DNA from: Paraburkholderia atlantica
GTDB lineage: Bacteria > Pseudomonadota > Gammaproteobacteria > Burkholderiales > Burkholderiaceae
Direction: 5' to 3'
NCBI RefSeq assembly: GCF_009362785.1
Contig: NZ_WHNQ01000010.1
Location: forward strand, 173,500 to 237,499
Length of the DNA: 64,000 bases
The notes under the pieces are model-generated. The model saw only the letters and a list, made by a program, of their open reading frames with translations, had not been told where the DNA came from and searched no databases. Positions 1 to 9,129 of this stretch are shown piece by piece. The position numbers and the translations under genes are program-made. The stretch's first letter is position 1. Each line of letters opens with the position of its first letter.

Positions 1-2540
1 GAGCCGGTGAACATCACCGCACGCGTGCGCGGATCGGCGACCAGCGCGGCGCCGACTGTCTCGCCATTGCCCGGCAGCAGTTGCACCGCGCCCGCCGGCA
101 CGCCCGCTTCGCGCAGAATCCGCACCGCTTGAGCGGCGATCAGCGGCGTCTGCTCGGCCGGCTTCGCGAGCACCGTGTTGCCGGCCGCGAGCGCGGCAGC
201 CACCTGGCCCATGAAAATCGCCAGCGGGAAATTCCACGGGCTGATACAGACCACCGGACCGAGCGGCCGATGCGTGTCGTTCGAAAACTCGTCGCGGATC
301 TGCGTCGAGTAGTAGCGCAGGAAGTCGATCGCCTCTCGGATTTCCGCGACCGCGTTGGCGAGCGACTTGCCCGCTTCGCGCACCACGAGCCCCATCAGCG
401 TGTGCATCTGCGCTTCGAGCAGATCGGCGGCACGCGCGAGGCAATCGGCGCGCGCCTCGACCGGCGTCGCCTGCCAGATCGGCGCGGCGGCCACCGCATG
501 GCCGAGCGCCGCGCTCACGTGCTCCGGCGTCGCTTCGACGACGGTGCCGACGAGGTCACGCTGGTCGGCCGGGTTTCGCACGTCACGCCCGGCGCCGACG
601 GCGATCTCGTTGTCTTCAAGCATCGGCGCGGCGCGCCACGGATGATGCGCGCTCGCGAGCAGCGCCGAGGACAGCGACGCGAGCCGATGCTCGTTCGATA
701 GATCGAGGCCCATCGAATTGAGCCGTTCGGCACCGTACAGATTGCGCGGCAGCGGAATGCGCGCGTGCGGCGCGCCGAGCGGCACGATCTTCGACGCTTC
801 CTCGACCGGATCGGCGACCAGGTCCTTGATCGCGACGGATTCGTCGGCGATGCGATTCACGAACGACGTGTTCGCGCCGTTTTCGAGCAGCCGGCGCACG
901 AGGTACGCGAGCAGCGTCTCATGCGTGCCGACCGGCGCGTACACGCGGCACGGGCGGTTCAGTTTGTCGCGCCCGGTGACTTCTTCGTACAGCGGCTCGC
1001 CCATGCCGTGCAGGCACTGGAACTCGTACTGGCCGGGGTAGTAGTTGTTGCCGGCGAGGTGATAGATCGCCGACAGCGTGTGCGCGTTGTGCGTCGCGAA
1101 CTGCGGATACACGGCATCGGGCGCGCCGAGCAGTTTTTTCGCGCAGGCGAGGTACGACACGTCGGTGTAGACCTTGCGCGTGTAAACCGGATAGCCCTCG
1201 AGGCCGTCGACCTGCGCGCGCTTGATTTCCGTATCCCAGTACGCGCCCTTCACAAGCCGCACCATGATGCGGTGACGGCTGCGGCGCGCCAGATCGACGA
1301 TGTAGTCGATCACGAACGGGCAGCGCTTCTGATACGCCTGCACGACGAAGCCGATACCGTTCCAGCCTTGCAGTTCCGGATCGAAGCACAGCGCTTCGAG
1401 CAGATCGAGCGACAATTCGAGGCGGTCGGCTTCTTCGGCGTCGATATTGAGGCCGATGTCGTAGCGGCGCGCGAGGATCGCGAGCGAACGCACGCGCGGC
1501 AGCAGCTCACTCATCGTGCGTTCCTGCTGGGCGCGCGAGTAGCGCGGATGCAGCGCCGACAGCTTGATCGAAATGCCCGGGCCTTCGTAAATGCCGCGGC
1601 CGCCGGCGGCCTTGCCGATCGCGTGGATCGCCTGCTCGTACGACGCGTAGTAGCGCTGCGCGTCGGCTTCGGTGGTGGCCGCTTCGCCGAGCATGTCGTA
1701 CGAATAGCGGAAACCGCGCGCCTCGTACTTGCGGCTGTTCGCGAGCGCTTCGGAGATGTTCTCGCCGGTGACGAACTGCTCGCCCATCAGGCGCATCGCC
1801 ATGTCGACGCCCTTGCGGATCAGCGGCTCGCCGCCCTTGCCGATCAGCCGCGTGAGCGCCGACGACAGGCTCGTCTCGCTATTAGTCGTCACCAGCTTGC
1901 CGGTGATCATCAGACCCCAGGTCGCCGCGTTGACGAACAGCGACGGCGCCTGGCCGACGTGCGATTTCCAGTCACCCTTGCTGATCTTGTCGCGGATCAG
2001 CGCGTCGCGGGTCGCGCGGTCGGGAATGCGCAGCAGCGCCTCGGCGAGGCACATCAGCGCAACGCCTTCCTGGCTCGACAGCGAAAATTCGTGGATCAGC
2101 CCTTCGACGCCGCCGCCTTTGCTCTTCGTGCGCAGCGTTTCGACGAGTTTGCCGGCCATCGCCTGGACGTCGCCGGCGAGGTTCGCCGGCAGACGCGCCT
2201 GGCCGAGCAGGAACGGCACGCACTCGGGCTCGGGGCGGCGATACGCGGCGGTGATCGCCGCACGCAGCACCGACTGCGGCTGCACGTTCTGCGCGAAATC
2301 GAGGAACGGATGCGACGCGCCGTCTTCCTCGTTCTCGACCGCCGCGCCGTCGGCCAGATCGGCCGTGCCGGCTGCGCCCGACAGTTCGGCCGGCAACTGG
2401 CCGTGCTCGATCTTTTCGAGGTAGGCGAAAATCGCCTGCTTGATCAACCAGTGCGGGGTGCGTTCGAGGCGGGTGGCGGCATCTTTGAGCCGGGAACGCA
2501 GGAGGTCGTCGACCTTGACGCCAAGGGTGGTGCTAGCCAT
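1..2540 (-). CDS. putA: Trifunctional proline utilization protein PutA (3' part outside window)
   Basis: PutA oxidises proline to glutamate in two steps (FAD proline dehydrogenase, then P5C/glutamate-semialdehyde dehydrogenase) at the membrane, and represses its own gene. About 846 codons lie in the window. Residues 1-47 look like a ribbon-helix-helix DNA-binding domain (MASTTLGVKVDDLLRSRLKD). The proline dehydrogenase domain follows, with RLVKGAYWD and a YPVYTRK stretch. The aldehyde dehydrogenase domain begins with SPWNFPLAIF and ends at AVMFTGS, before its catalytic Cys. The ATG start sits directly before the RHH domain. The RHH domain implies autorepression, and an inverted repeat carrying GTTGCA lies upstream. 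The family call is secure; only the C-terminus is unseen. Confidence 0.97.
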   Translation of the reverse strand, partial: MASTTLGVKVDDLLRSRLKDAATRLERTPHWLIKQAIFAYLEKIEHGQLPAELSGAAGTADLADGAAVENEEDGASHPFLDFAQNVQPQSVLRAAITAAYRRPEPECVPFLLGQARLPANLAGDVQAMAGKLVETLRTKSKGGGVEGLIHEFSLSSQEGVALMCLAEALLRIPDRATRDALIRDKISKGDWKSHVGQAPSLFVNAATWGLMITGKLVTTNSETSLSSALTRLIGKGGEPLIRKGVDMAMRLMGEQFVTGENISEALANSRKYEARGFRYSYDMLGEAATTEADAQRYYASYEQAIHAIGKAAGGRGIYEGPGISIKLSALHPRYSRAQQERTMSELLPRVRSLAILARRYDIGLNIDAEEADRLELSLDLLEALCFDPELQGWNGIGFVVQAYQKRCPFVIDYIVDLARRSRHRIMVRLVKGAYWDTEIKRAQVDGLEGYPVYTRKVYTDVSYLACAKKLLGAPDAVYPQFATHNAHTLSAIYHLAGNNYYPGQYEFQCLHGMGEPLYEEVTGRDKLNRPCRVYAPVGTHETLLAYLVRRLLENGANTSFVNRIADESVAIKDLVADPVEEASKIVPLGAPHARIPLPRNLYGAERLNSMGLDLSNEHRLASLSSALLASAHHPWRAAPMLEDNEIAVGAGRDVRNPADQRDLVGTVVEATPEHVSAALGHAVAAAPIWQATPVEARADCLARAADLLEAQMHTLMGLVVREAGKSLANAVAEIREAIDFLRYYSTQIRDEFSNDTHRPLGPVVCISPWNFPLAIFMGQVAAALAAGNTVLAKPAEQTPLIAAQAVRILREAGVPAGAVQLLPGNGETVGAALVADPRTRAVMFTG

Positions 2541-2865
2541 GTTTCCTTCTTTGATACCGGGCGTGAGCCTGGCGAAAGACTAAAAAGTTGGGCGAATCGT
2601 ACGCCTACAAATAAAAAGGTGCAACCAAATCGACAGACTGGTTGCACCACGCCGGGAGCCTTATGGGGCGGGGGTTTCCGGGAGGTGCGCGAGAGTTGGA
2701 CCGGGGTGTTTTCGATCGGTACTTTCCCTGGCGTGATTCTTTTTGAAATAAGCCTTATCAAACGACTTCGCGCGCCGATATACAGAAAGCACGATGGCGG
2801 ACAGCCCGAAACGTCGGTTTCAGGGCATGCAGAAAAGATAAACGGGGTTCCCGAGGGTTGGTGTG
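2541..2865. other. Intergenic region between putA and a small membrane-protein gene
   Basis: Divergent intergenic stretch. The only structure I can support is the GTTGCA inverted repeat described separately. No convincing ORF was found. Confidence 0.6.
2611..2648 (-). promoter_or_regulatory. GTTGCA-containing inverted repeat in the putA leader (operator or attenuator)
   Basis: Two perfect 10-bp arms, GGTGCAACCA at 2618-2627 and TGGTTGCACC at 2639-2648, flank an 11-base loop 78-108 bp upstream of putA. Each arm carries GTTGCA, the core I recall for operators bound by the PutA RHH domain in enterobacteria. Read on the minus strand, the stem is followed by TTTTTAT, so it could also be an intrinsic terminator or attenuator. 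The sequence does not decide between these. Confidence 0.55.
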
Positions 2866-3036
2866 ATGGAAAAGTGGCTGGTAATACTGGGCCTCTGGGT
2901 GATGTGCGCGGCCTGTGCGGTATTTTTTATTCGAGGCGCGACCAGAAGCTCGAATCGGCGCGAACAGGAGCGCAAACAGGCAAGCGTGGCCTCGCGTGGA
3001 TCGGCGGGCGATGCGCAAAACGTGCTCAACGACTGA
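2866..3036 (+). CDS. Small single-helix membrane protein (56 aa), unknown function
   Basis: The ORF encodes MEKWLVILGLWVMCAACAVFF at its N-terminus: a hydrophobic helix over residues 4-22 with three Cys/Met positions. A basic and polar tail (RGATRSSNRREQERK) follows, predicting N-out/C-in insertion by the positive-inside rule. A GAGGG stretch lies about 10 bases upstream of the ATG. It is divergent from putA. I recognise no family. The clean TM-plus-tail layout and the ribosome-binding site argue for a real gene, but a chance ORF is not excluded. Confidence 0.55.
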   Translation: MEKWLVILGLWVMCAACAVFFIRGATRSSNRREQERKQASVASRGSAGDAQNVLND

Positions 3037-3140
3037 GATCAGGGGAGCCCGCGCGACGGTTCATGAAGCCGAATGCGCGCGGATGGGTGCGCTCGCGGCT
3101 GGGTTGGCGCCGAGCTTGGCGCCCGAAGATCGCTGACGGG

Positions 3141-3419
3141 TCAGCGCGGCCGGAGCGACGGCGCAACCGACTCGAACTGCGCACAGACATCGCCGGGTGA
3201 TACCAGCTGGTCGTGCAGACGGCACAGCCTGCTATCGGCGACACTCGCGCCGAACCCCGAACTAAACGCGACAAGCCCCGGAATGCGCAGCTCGAGCGCG
3301 TCCCGTTCGCTCACGCGATGCCGGCATCCTGCACAGCACGGCGCGTCAGTTGCACCGCCCCCCTCTACGGCGCCTGTGTATGGGGCACCGCCGGCGCCAC
3401 GACCGATCGAAATCTTCAT
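3141..3419 (-). CDS. Small Cys-rich protein (92 aa), possible metal-binding, unknown function
   Basis: The ATG lies 5 bases after the stop of the upstream exporter gene, suggesting co-transcription. Cysteines fall at residues 28, 29, 32, 66 and 79, with His69 in a CRLHD motif. CCAGC plus the later CRLHD and VCAQF could form a four-ligand zinc site. The centre (ALELRIPGLVAFSSGFGASV) reads like a folded domain rather than random frame. No transmembrane segment is evident. The first 25 residues are Gly-rich and the true start might be further in. I do not recognise the family. Confidence 0.5.
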   Translation of the reverse strand: MKISIGRGAGGAPYTGAVEGGGATDAPCCAGCRHRVSERDALELRIPGLVAFSSGFGASVADSRLCRLHDQLVSPGDVCAQFESVAPSLRPR

Positions 3420-3424
3420 GGGCG

Positions 3425-4855
3425 CTATCCGAGGCTGTTCCAGTACGACGCGAATACGTGCGCGGACAAGGCATAACCGATGCCGATATTGACCACCACG
3501 CCCGCCGTGAACGCGAGGAACGGTTTCAGACCGGTCGCGGCAAGCGAGCGGAAGCGCGTCGTCAGACCGATGCTCAGGAAGCAGAAGGTGAACGCCCACG
3601 TGCGCAGCACCGTGATCGGCGCGACGAACTCCGGCGTGACGACCTTGCGGTAATCGGCGAGCGAATAATGACTCGCGATCCACGTGACCAACGCCGACGC
3701 GATCACGAAACCGAGCACGAACTTCGGGAAACGCGCCCAGATCTCACCGGCATTCGCGCGCGCGGTAACGCCGCTGTCCTGCGCTTCCCAGCGCGTCGTC
3801 GCGACGATTGCGAGCACGAACGCCCAGATGCCGATCCAGATGTCGCGGCCGACCACCTTCATCAGCGTGAACGCCTGCAACGACGCTTCCGGCGCGCCGG
3901 CGATCGCGCCGCCCGCGTGCCGCGCGAAATCGCCGTAGGCCTGGGCGGCGGCGATGCCCGCGGCGTCGGCGAATTCGGACGTGCCGATCCAGGCGCCGGC
4001 AACCGCCGTCGACAGTCCTAGCGAGCGCGACACGAACGGCAGCACGAAGATCATCACAATCGCCCACAGCACGACCAGCGTGATCGCGACCGACGCCTGC
4101 TCGCGCTTCGCCCGTACCGCACCGGCAATCGCGATCGCCGCCGATACGCCGCACACCGCGCCGCCGACACCAAGCACGGCGGCGAAGCGCCGATCGAGCC
4201 CGAACGCGCGCGCAACGAAGAAAATTACGAAGAAGGTCACCAACGACACGATGCTCGCCTGCACGACCGCGACCGGCCCCGCCCACACGAGCAGTGTGAA
4301 CGGCAGCGTCGCGCCGAGCAGCACGATGCCGACCTTGATGTAAAACTCGACACGCAACCCGGCCCCGAGCCACTGCGGCAGCGTGAACAGGTTCGACACG
4401 AGCAGCCCGAGCGCGAGCGCGACGAGCGGCGGCTCGAGGTTGTACTTCGATGCGTCGACCCACGCGCCGAGCGTCAGAATCAGCGCGGAAGCGACGAACA
4501 CGACGACGAACGCGGCCAGAAACGCCCCGACACGCTGCCTCAGCAGAGCGACGCTCGCACCGAACAGCACGGCGAATGTCGCGAACAGCGCGAGGTAGTT
4601 GGGTAGATGTTTGCCGATGTCCTGCGCGGCCTGTGGCACGCTCGACCATTTGGCCGGCGCGACCGCTAGCCACTTGATGCTGCTGCCCGACGCAAACAAC
4701 GCCCACGCAATCACGATCACGAGCAGGCCGACCCCGGCAGCGAGCCAGTCTTCGGTCAGCGAAAAGCCGCTGCCTCGTGTCGTTTGCGCGTCTTGTGTAC
4801 CTTGCCGCTGACCCGGCGCGGTGCCCGCCGGCACGGTGTGATGGCTGTCGCTCAT
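3425..4855 (-). CDS. YeiH/UPF0324-family putative sulfate exporter
   Basis: A 476-residue polytopic inner-membrane protein with about 11 hydrophobic segments, matching the YeiH/UPF0324 (conserved hypothetical 698) family, some of which are called putative sulfate exporters. Visible family stretches include LALGLLVSNLFTLPQWLGAG, VGGAVCGVSAAIAIA and the C-terminal FTAGVVVNIGIGYALS. The chosen start is MSDSHHTV at 4855, followed by a short hydrophilic tail before the first helix. An upstream in-frame ATG at 4885 (MPSNLLG) is possible, but neither start has a strong Shine-Dalgarno. A small Cys-rich ORF follows 5 bases after the stop. Substrate is not determinable from sequence. Confidence 0.85.
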   Translation of the reverse strand: MSDSHHTVPAGTAPGQRQGTQDAQTTRGSGFSLTEDWLAAGVGLLVIVIAWALFASGSSIKWLAVAPAKWSSVPQAAQDIGKHLPNYLALFATFAVLFGASVALLRQRVGAFLAAFVVVFVASALILTLGAWVDASKYNLEPPLVALALGLLVSNLFTLPQWLGAGLRVEFYIKVGIVLLGATLPFTLLVWAGPVAVVQASIVSLVTFFVIFFVARAFGLDRRFAAVLGVGGAVCGVSAAIAIAGAVRAKREQASVAITLVVLWAIVMIFVLPFVSRSLGLSTAVAGAWIGTSEFADAAGIAAAQAYGDFARHAGGAIAGAPEASLQAFTLMKVVGRDIWIGIWAFVLAIVATTRWEAQDSGVTARANAGEIWARFPKFVLGFVIASALVTWIASHYSLADYRKVVTPEFVAPITVLRTWAFTFCFLSIGLTTRFRSLAATGLKPFLAFTAGVVVNIGIGYALSAHVFASYWNSLG

Positions 4856-5023
4856 TGCAGATGCCCCGAGAAGGTTGGATGGCATCGGCGCGAAGTTATT
4901 GTCGTTTAGCCGCAAAATGCGCCGATTTGGCGAATATAGGCGAGCGCGATCGCAAAGCGAAACGACCATTCGCTCTATGGATATGACTCAAAGAAGTAAG
5001 GCCGGCGTAACCGGCCCGTGGCG

Positions 5024-7270
5024 TCAGATGTCGAGCGGATCGACCTCGAGATTCCAGCGCAGCACGCCCTTGACGGCGCGCAACAGGGGCTGCCACGCGC
5101 GCAGCGTAGCCTGCAGCGCCGCGCGCGACGCGCTTTCGATCAGCAGCTGCGCGCGATGCACGTGCATCACCTTGACGATAGTAAGCGGCACCGCGTCGTA
5201 GACTGTGACGCGCTCGGCGGCCGGAATCTGCCCAAGCTCGGCGGCGGCCTGCTCCAGAAACGCGAGCGCCGCTTCGAGCGTGCGGCCTTCGGCGCGCAGC
5301 AGCGCCTGGTAGACGAACGGCGGCAGGTGCGCGTCGCGCCGCTCGGCGAGCGTGGCATTGGCGAAGCCGACGTAGTCGTGGCGACCCAGCGCGTGATACA
5401 GCGCGTGACGCGCATAGCGCGTCTGCACCAGCACTTCGCCCGGCAGACCGGCGCGGCCAGCGCGGCCGCTCACCTGCATCAGCTGCGCGAACAGGCGCTC
5501 GCTCGCGCGGAAATCGTGCGAAAACAGCGCGGTATCGGCATTCAGCACGCCAACCAGCGACACGCGCTGGAAGTCGTGCCCTTTCGCGATCATCTGCGTA
5601 CCGACCAGAATATCGACTTCGCCAGCGTGCACATCCGAGAACAACGCCTGCGCACTGCCCTTGCGGCGGGTGCTGTCGGCATCGATACGCAGCACGCGGG
5701 CGCCCGGCACCGCGCTAGCGAGCGTTTCCTCGACGCGCTGCGTGCCACGCCCCAGCGGTGCGATATCGACGTTGCCGCACTCCGGGCACGAACGCGGGAT
5801 ACGAGACTCCCAGCCGCAGTGATGGCAGCGCAGCGCGCGCTCGGGCTTGTGCAGCACGACGTAGGCGCTGCAGCGCGGACAACCGGCCACCCAGCCGCAC
5901 GCGTCGCAGGCGAGTTGCGGCGCGTAGCCACGACGGTTCAGGAACACGAGGCTCTGCTCACCGCGTTCGAGCCGCGCTTTCATCGCGGCGATCAACGGAC
6001 CTGACAAGCCTTCGATCGACGCCCGCCCGCGCCGGCGCTCGTCTTCGAGATCGATCAGGCGCACGGTCGGCAGGGCGGCGTCGGCGACGGCCCGGCGCGA
6101 CAGCGTGAGCCGCTTGTAGCGGCCCTGATCGGCCTGCCACCAGCTCTCGAGCGATGGAGTCGCCGAGCCGAGCACGACCGGCACGCCGAGCTGCTTAGCC
6201 CGATAGATTGCGAGATCGCGCGCCGAATAGCGCAAGCCCTCCTGCTGCTTGTAGGCGGGATCATGCTCCTCGTCGACGACGATGATTTCCAGCCGAGGCA
6301 GCGACGCGAGCACCGCGAGCCGCGTGCCGAGCACGATGCGCGCGCGTCCGGTGTGCGCGGCGAACCAGTTGCAGGCGCGCTCGCCTTCGGCGAGGCCGCT
6401 ATGCAGCGTGACGATCGCGCTGGCGTCGAGCGCGGCGAAGCGGGCGCGGAACGCCGCCTCGAACTGCGGCGTCAGGTTGATTTCCGGCACCAGCACAAGC
6501 GCCTGCGCATCGGGCTTGGCCGCCAAAATCGCGGCCAGTGCGCGCAGGTACACCTCCGTCTTGCCGCTGCCCGTCACGCCGTGCAGCAGGAACGGCGCGA
6601 AGCCGTCGGCGTCGCGGATCGCTTCGACGGCACTCGCCTGCTCGTCGGTGAGAGTCGGCAGGACCGGCGCTGGCGCGCCCGGCAGTGAAGGCGCGGCGGG
6701 CACGGCGGCGGCGTCGATCACTTCGAGCGTCACCCAGCCGGCGGTCTGCCATGTGTCGAGTGTCGCGAGCGCCTTCGGATGCAGCGCGCGCGCGTCAGCG
6801 GCGAGCAGGAAGTCGGCTTGCGCAAGTGCTTGCGCGAGCGCTCTGAGCGCCGTCGCGCGGGCCGGCAACGCGTCAGGCAAGGCCCTGCGGCCCTCGGCCG
6901 TCAACCGATAGCGCTCTTCCGGCGCGAACAGCCGCGCCCAGCGCGACGCGTCGCGCAGCGCCTGCGGCAGCGCGGGCAGCGCTACTTCCCCGAGACCGCG
7001 TTGATAATAGTCAGCGGCGAACGCGGCGAGCGCGAGCCAATGCGCTGATACCGGCGGACACGACGTGCAGACCTTGTCCACATCCCGCAGACGTTCGGCG
7101 GGCACGTCGCTGCGGGCGGCCACTTCGCAGACCAAACCCACCACGTGCCGCTTGCCGAACGGAACGCTGACGAGCGTGCCCACGACAGCCGCCAGGGATG
7201 TGCCGCAGCGGTAGTCAAACAGGGTCGGCAGCGGATGATCAAGCGCGACGCGGACGAACACTTCGTTCAC
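5024..7270 (-). CDS. priA: Primosomal protein N' (replication restart helicase PriA)
   Basis: PriA is the 3'-to-5' DNA helicase that recognises stalled forks and reloads the replisome. At 748 aa it is full length. The N-terminal 3'-DNA-binding domain (DHPLPTLFDYR) is followed by Walker A GVTGSGKTE at residues 231-239 and the DEEHD box of motif II. Zinc-binding Cys clusters are CDACGW, CPRC, CHHCGW and CPECGN. Helicase motif VSGRAGRAG is present. The start is a GTG immediately before NEVFVRVAL; no better start lies downstream. It is a single gene facing away from the YeiH gene. Confidence 0.97.
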   Translation of the reverse strand: MNEVFVRVALDHPLPTLFDYRCGTSLAAVVGTLVSVPFGKRHVVGLVCEVAARSDVPAERLRDVDKVCTSCPPVSAHWLALAAFAADYYQRGLGEVALPALPQALRDASRWARLFAPEERYRLTAEGRRALPDALPARATALRALAQALAQADFLLAADARALHPKALATLDTWQTAGWVTLEVIDAAAVPAAPSLPGAPAPVLPTLTDEQASAVEAIRDADGFAPFLLHGVTGSGKTEVYLRALAAILAAKPDAQALVLVPEINLTPQFEAAFRARFAALDASAIVTLHSGLAEGERACNWFAAHTGRARIVLGTRLAVLASLPRLEIIVVDEEHDPAYKQQEGLRYSARDLAIYRAKQLGVPVVLGSATPSLESWWQADQGRYKRLTLSRRAVADAALPTVRLIDLEDERRRGRASIEGLSGPLIAAMKARLERGEQSLVFLNRRGYAPQLACDACGWVAGCPRCSAYVVLHKPERALRCHHCGWESRIPRSCPECGNVDIAPLGRGTQRVEETLASAVPGARVLRIDADSTRRKGSAQALFSDVHAGEVDILVGTQMIAKGHDFQRVSLVGVLNADTALFSHDFRASERLFAQLMQVSGRAGRAGLPGEVLVQTRYARHALYHALGRHDYVGFANATLAERRDAHLPPFVYQALLRAEGRTLEAALAFLEQAAAELGQIPAAERVTVYDAVPLTIVKVMHVHRAQLLIESASRAALQATLRAWQPLLRAVKGVLRWNLEVDPLDI

Positions 7271-7734
7271 TCGGCGTGACTCTAAGGATGAGCCGGCACG
7301 AGGCCGAATCGCGGCGCGGAGTGGCTCGCCCGGGACCCAAAGCCGTCGAAGTTAAAGTAAAACCTTAATTTCACCGCTAAGTTTTGGATTCGACTGAACA
7401 ATTGCGCTCGCTCGCGGCCCTGTGGATAACTTTGTTGAGAACTTCGCCTCGATAGGCCGCAAACGGCGTGGCCACGGCCTTGTGTGGGATTCCGCACATT
7501 TCCTCCCGCTCCCCGCAAAGCCTTGCCCGACAAGGCTTAGATCAAATGCGCCGGGTATGTGCAAGGGTCGGGCCACGATCAAACCCTCTACTGCGCCGCA
7601 GCGTGCGAAGTGTGCATAAGTCAGCTCTTGACTTTCGTAAGACCACCATCTGACGGCCTCTTCGCGGAACTACGGTCCTTAGGCCCAGAGCCCAATTCGC
7701 TGCGACGCAACACGAAACGGTAACGATTACAGTC
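7271..7734. other. priA-hemE intergenic region with one DnaA box
   Basis: A gene-free gap between two minus-strand genes. It holds an AT-rich run near 7350-7390 and a perfect DnaA box in reverse orientation (TGTGGATAA, 7431-7439). I found no convincing ORF or terminator; short ORFs here lack family features. Confidence 0.6.
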
Positions 7735-8835
7735 TCACGCAGGCGTATGTGCGCCACTACGAATAGCGCGGCTGTGACGATGCACTTCGTCGACCAGCTC
7801 GGCAACATGCTCTGGCGGCGTGAACTGCGAAATCCCGTGACCCAGATTGAAAACGTGGCCGGGATGATTGCCGAAGCTGTCGAGCACCGCGCGCGCTTCC
7901 ATGCGGATCGCGGCGGGCGGTGCAAACAGCACCGACGGATCGATGTTGCCCTGGAGCGCCACCTTGTCACCGACACGCTCGCGCGCCTTGCCGAGGTTCA
8001 CGGTCCAGTCAAGGCCCACCGCGTCGACGCCGCTCGCGGCGATGTCGTCGAGCCACAGGCCGCCGCCCTTCGTGAAGGCGATCACGGGCACTTTTTCGCC
8101 GTCGTGCTCGCGCTTCAGCTGACTGACCACCTGCTCGATGTAGCGCAGCGAAAAGCGCTGATAGATGCCGTCGGCGAGTGCTCCGCCCCATGTGTCGAAA
8201 ATCATCACTGCTTGTGCGCCGGCTTCGATCTGCGCGTTCAGATAGGCGGCGACGGCGCGCGCGTTGATCTCGAGAATCCGCTGCAGCAGATCGGGACGAG
8301 CGTAGAGCATCGATTTGACCGTGCGAAAGTCCGCCGAGCCGCCGCCTTCGACCATGTAGCACGCGAGCGTCCAAGGGCTGCCTGAGAAGCCGATCAGAGG
8401 CACGCGCTGGCGGCCTTGCGCGTCCTTGAGCGCCAAGCGGATTTCACGCACGGCGTCGGTCACGTAGCGCAGTGTCGCGTCGATATCCGGCACCGCGAGG
8501 CGCGCGACGTCGTCTTCGGTGCGCACCGGACGGGCAAATTTCGGCCCCTCGCCGTTGACGAACTCGAGACCAAGGCCCATCGCGTCGGGCACGGTCAGGA
8601 TGTCGGAGAACAGGATCGCGGCGTCGAGCGGATACCGATCGAGCGGCTGCAACGTGACTTCCGTCGCGAAAGCCGGATTCTTCGCGAGACCGAGGAAACT
8701 GCCCGCGCGGCCACGCGTGGCGTTGTATTCCGGCAGATAGCGGCCAGCTTGCCGCATCAGCCAGATCGGCGTGTAGTCGGTGGGCTGGCGCAGCAGCGCG
8801 CGCAGGAAAGTGTCGTTCAGGAGTTGATGGGCCAC
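7735..8835 (-). CDS. hemE: Uroporphyrinogen III decarboxylase
   Basis: HemE decarboxylates the four acetate side chains of uroporphyrinogen III to give coproporphyrinogen III in heme biosynthesis (cytosol, no cofactor). Family signatures are present: PIWLMRQAGRYLPEY near the N-terminus, GFSGSPWTLACYMVEG, the TWGG segment and LQGNIDPSVL. I placed the start at a GTG (VAHQLLNDTF), which gives 366 aa, the usual family length. The open frame continues about 44 codons upstream, but that part is low-complexity and unlike the family. No clear ribosome-binding site supports either choice. Confidence 0.96.
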   Translation of the reverse strand: MAHQLLNDTFLRALLRQPTDYTPIWLMRQAGRYLPEYNATRGRAGSFLGLAKNPAFATEVTLQPLDRYPLDAAILFSDILTVPDAMGLGLEFVNGEGPKFARPVRTEDDVARLAVPDIDATLRYVTDAVREIRLALKDAQGRQRVPLIGFSGSPWTLACYMVEGGGSADFRTVKSMLYARPDLLQRILEINARAVAAYLNAQIEAGAQAVMIFDTWGGALADGIYQRFSLRYIEQVVSQLKREHDGEKVPVIAFTKGGGLWLDDIAASGVDAVGLDWTVNLGKARERVGDKVALQGNIDPSVLFAPPAAIRMEARAVLDSFGNHPGHVFNLGHGISQFTPPEHVAELVDEVHRHSRAIRSGAHTPA

Positions 8836-9129
8836 GTTGCGTGCGACTGGAGAGCTGAGGGCAAAGGAGCATTTTACCGGAGGCGGCTGCGGACATCGCG
8901 CATCGCGGGGTGATCGATGTTGCGACGGCGCGTCGTGGAAAGCGGGCGGGGTGCGGCTAGGGCGCACCTCTGTCGGCTACCGGCCGACACTGCGTGCACG
9001 GCTTCGTGGTCGCTGTCTTCCGCTGCCCGCGTCGCCCTGGTTGAATGGCCGATGTTCAAGCCCTCGCTGCCAAGCTACTATCCGACAGCTTTACCGATGA
9101 ATTACACACTACACACCACAGGAGACTCG

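Noticed and set aside
765..3200. Very long plus-strand open frame (811 codons) antisense to putA
   Set aside because: It mirrors the real putA in another frame, as is common in GC-rich DNA. Its sequence is Arg/Ala-rich and has no family features.
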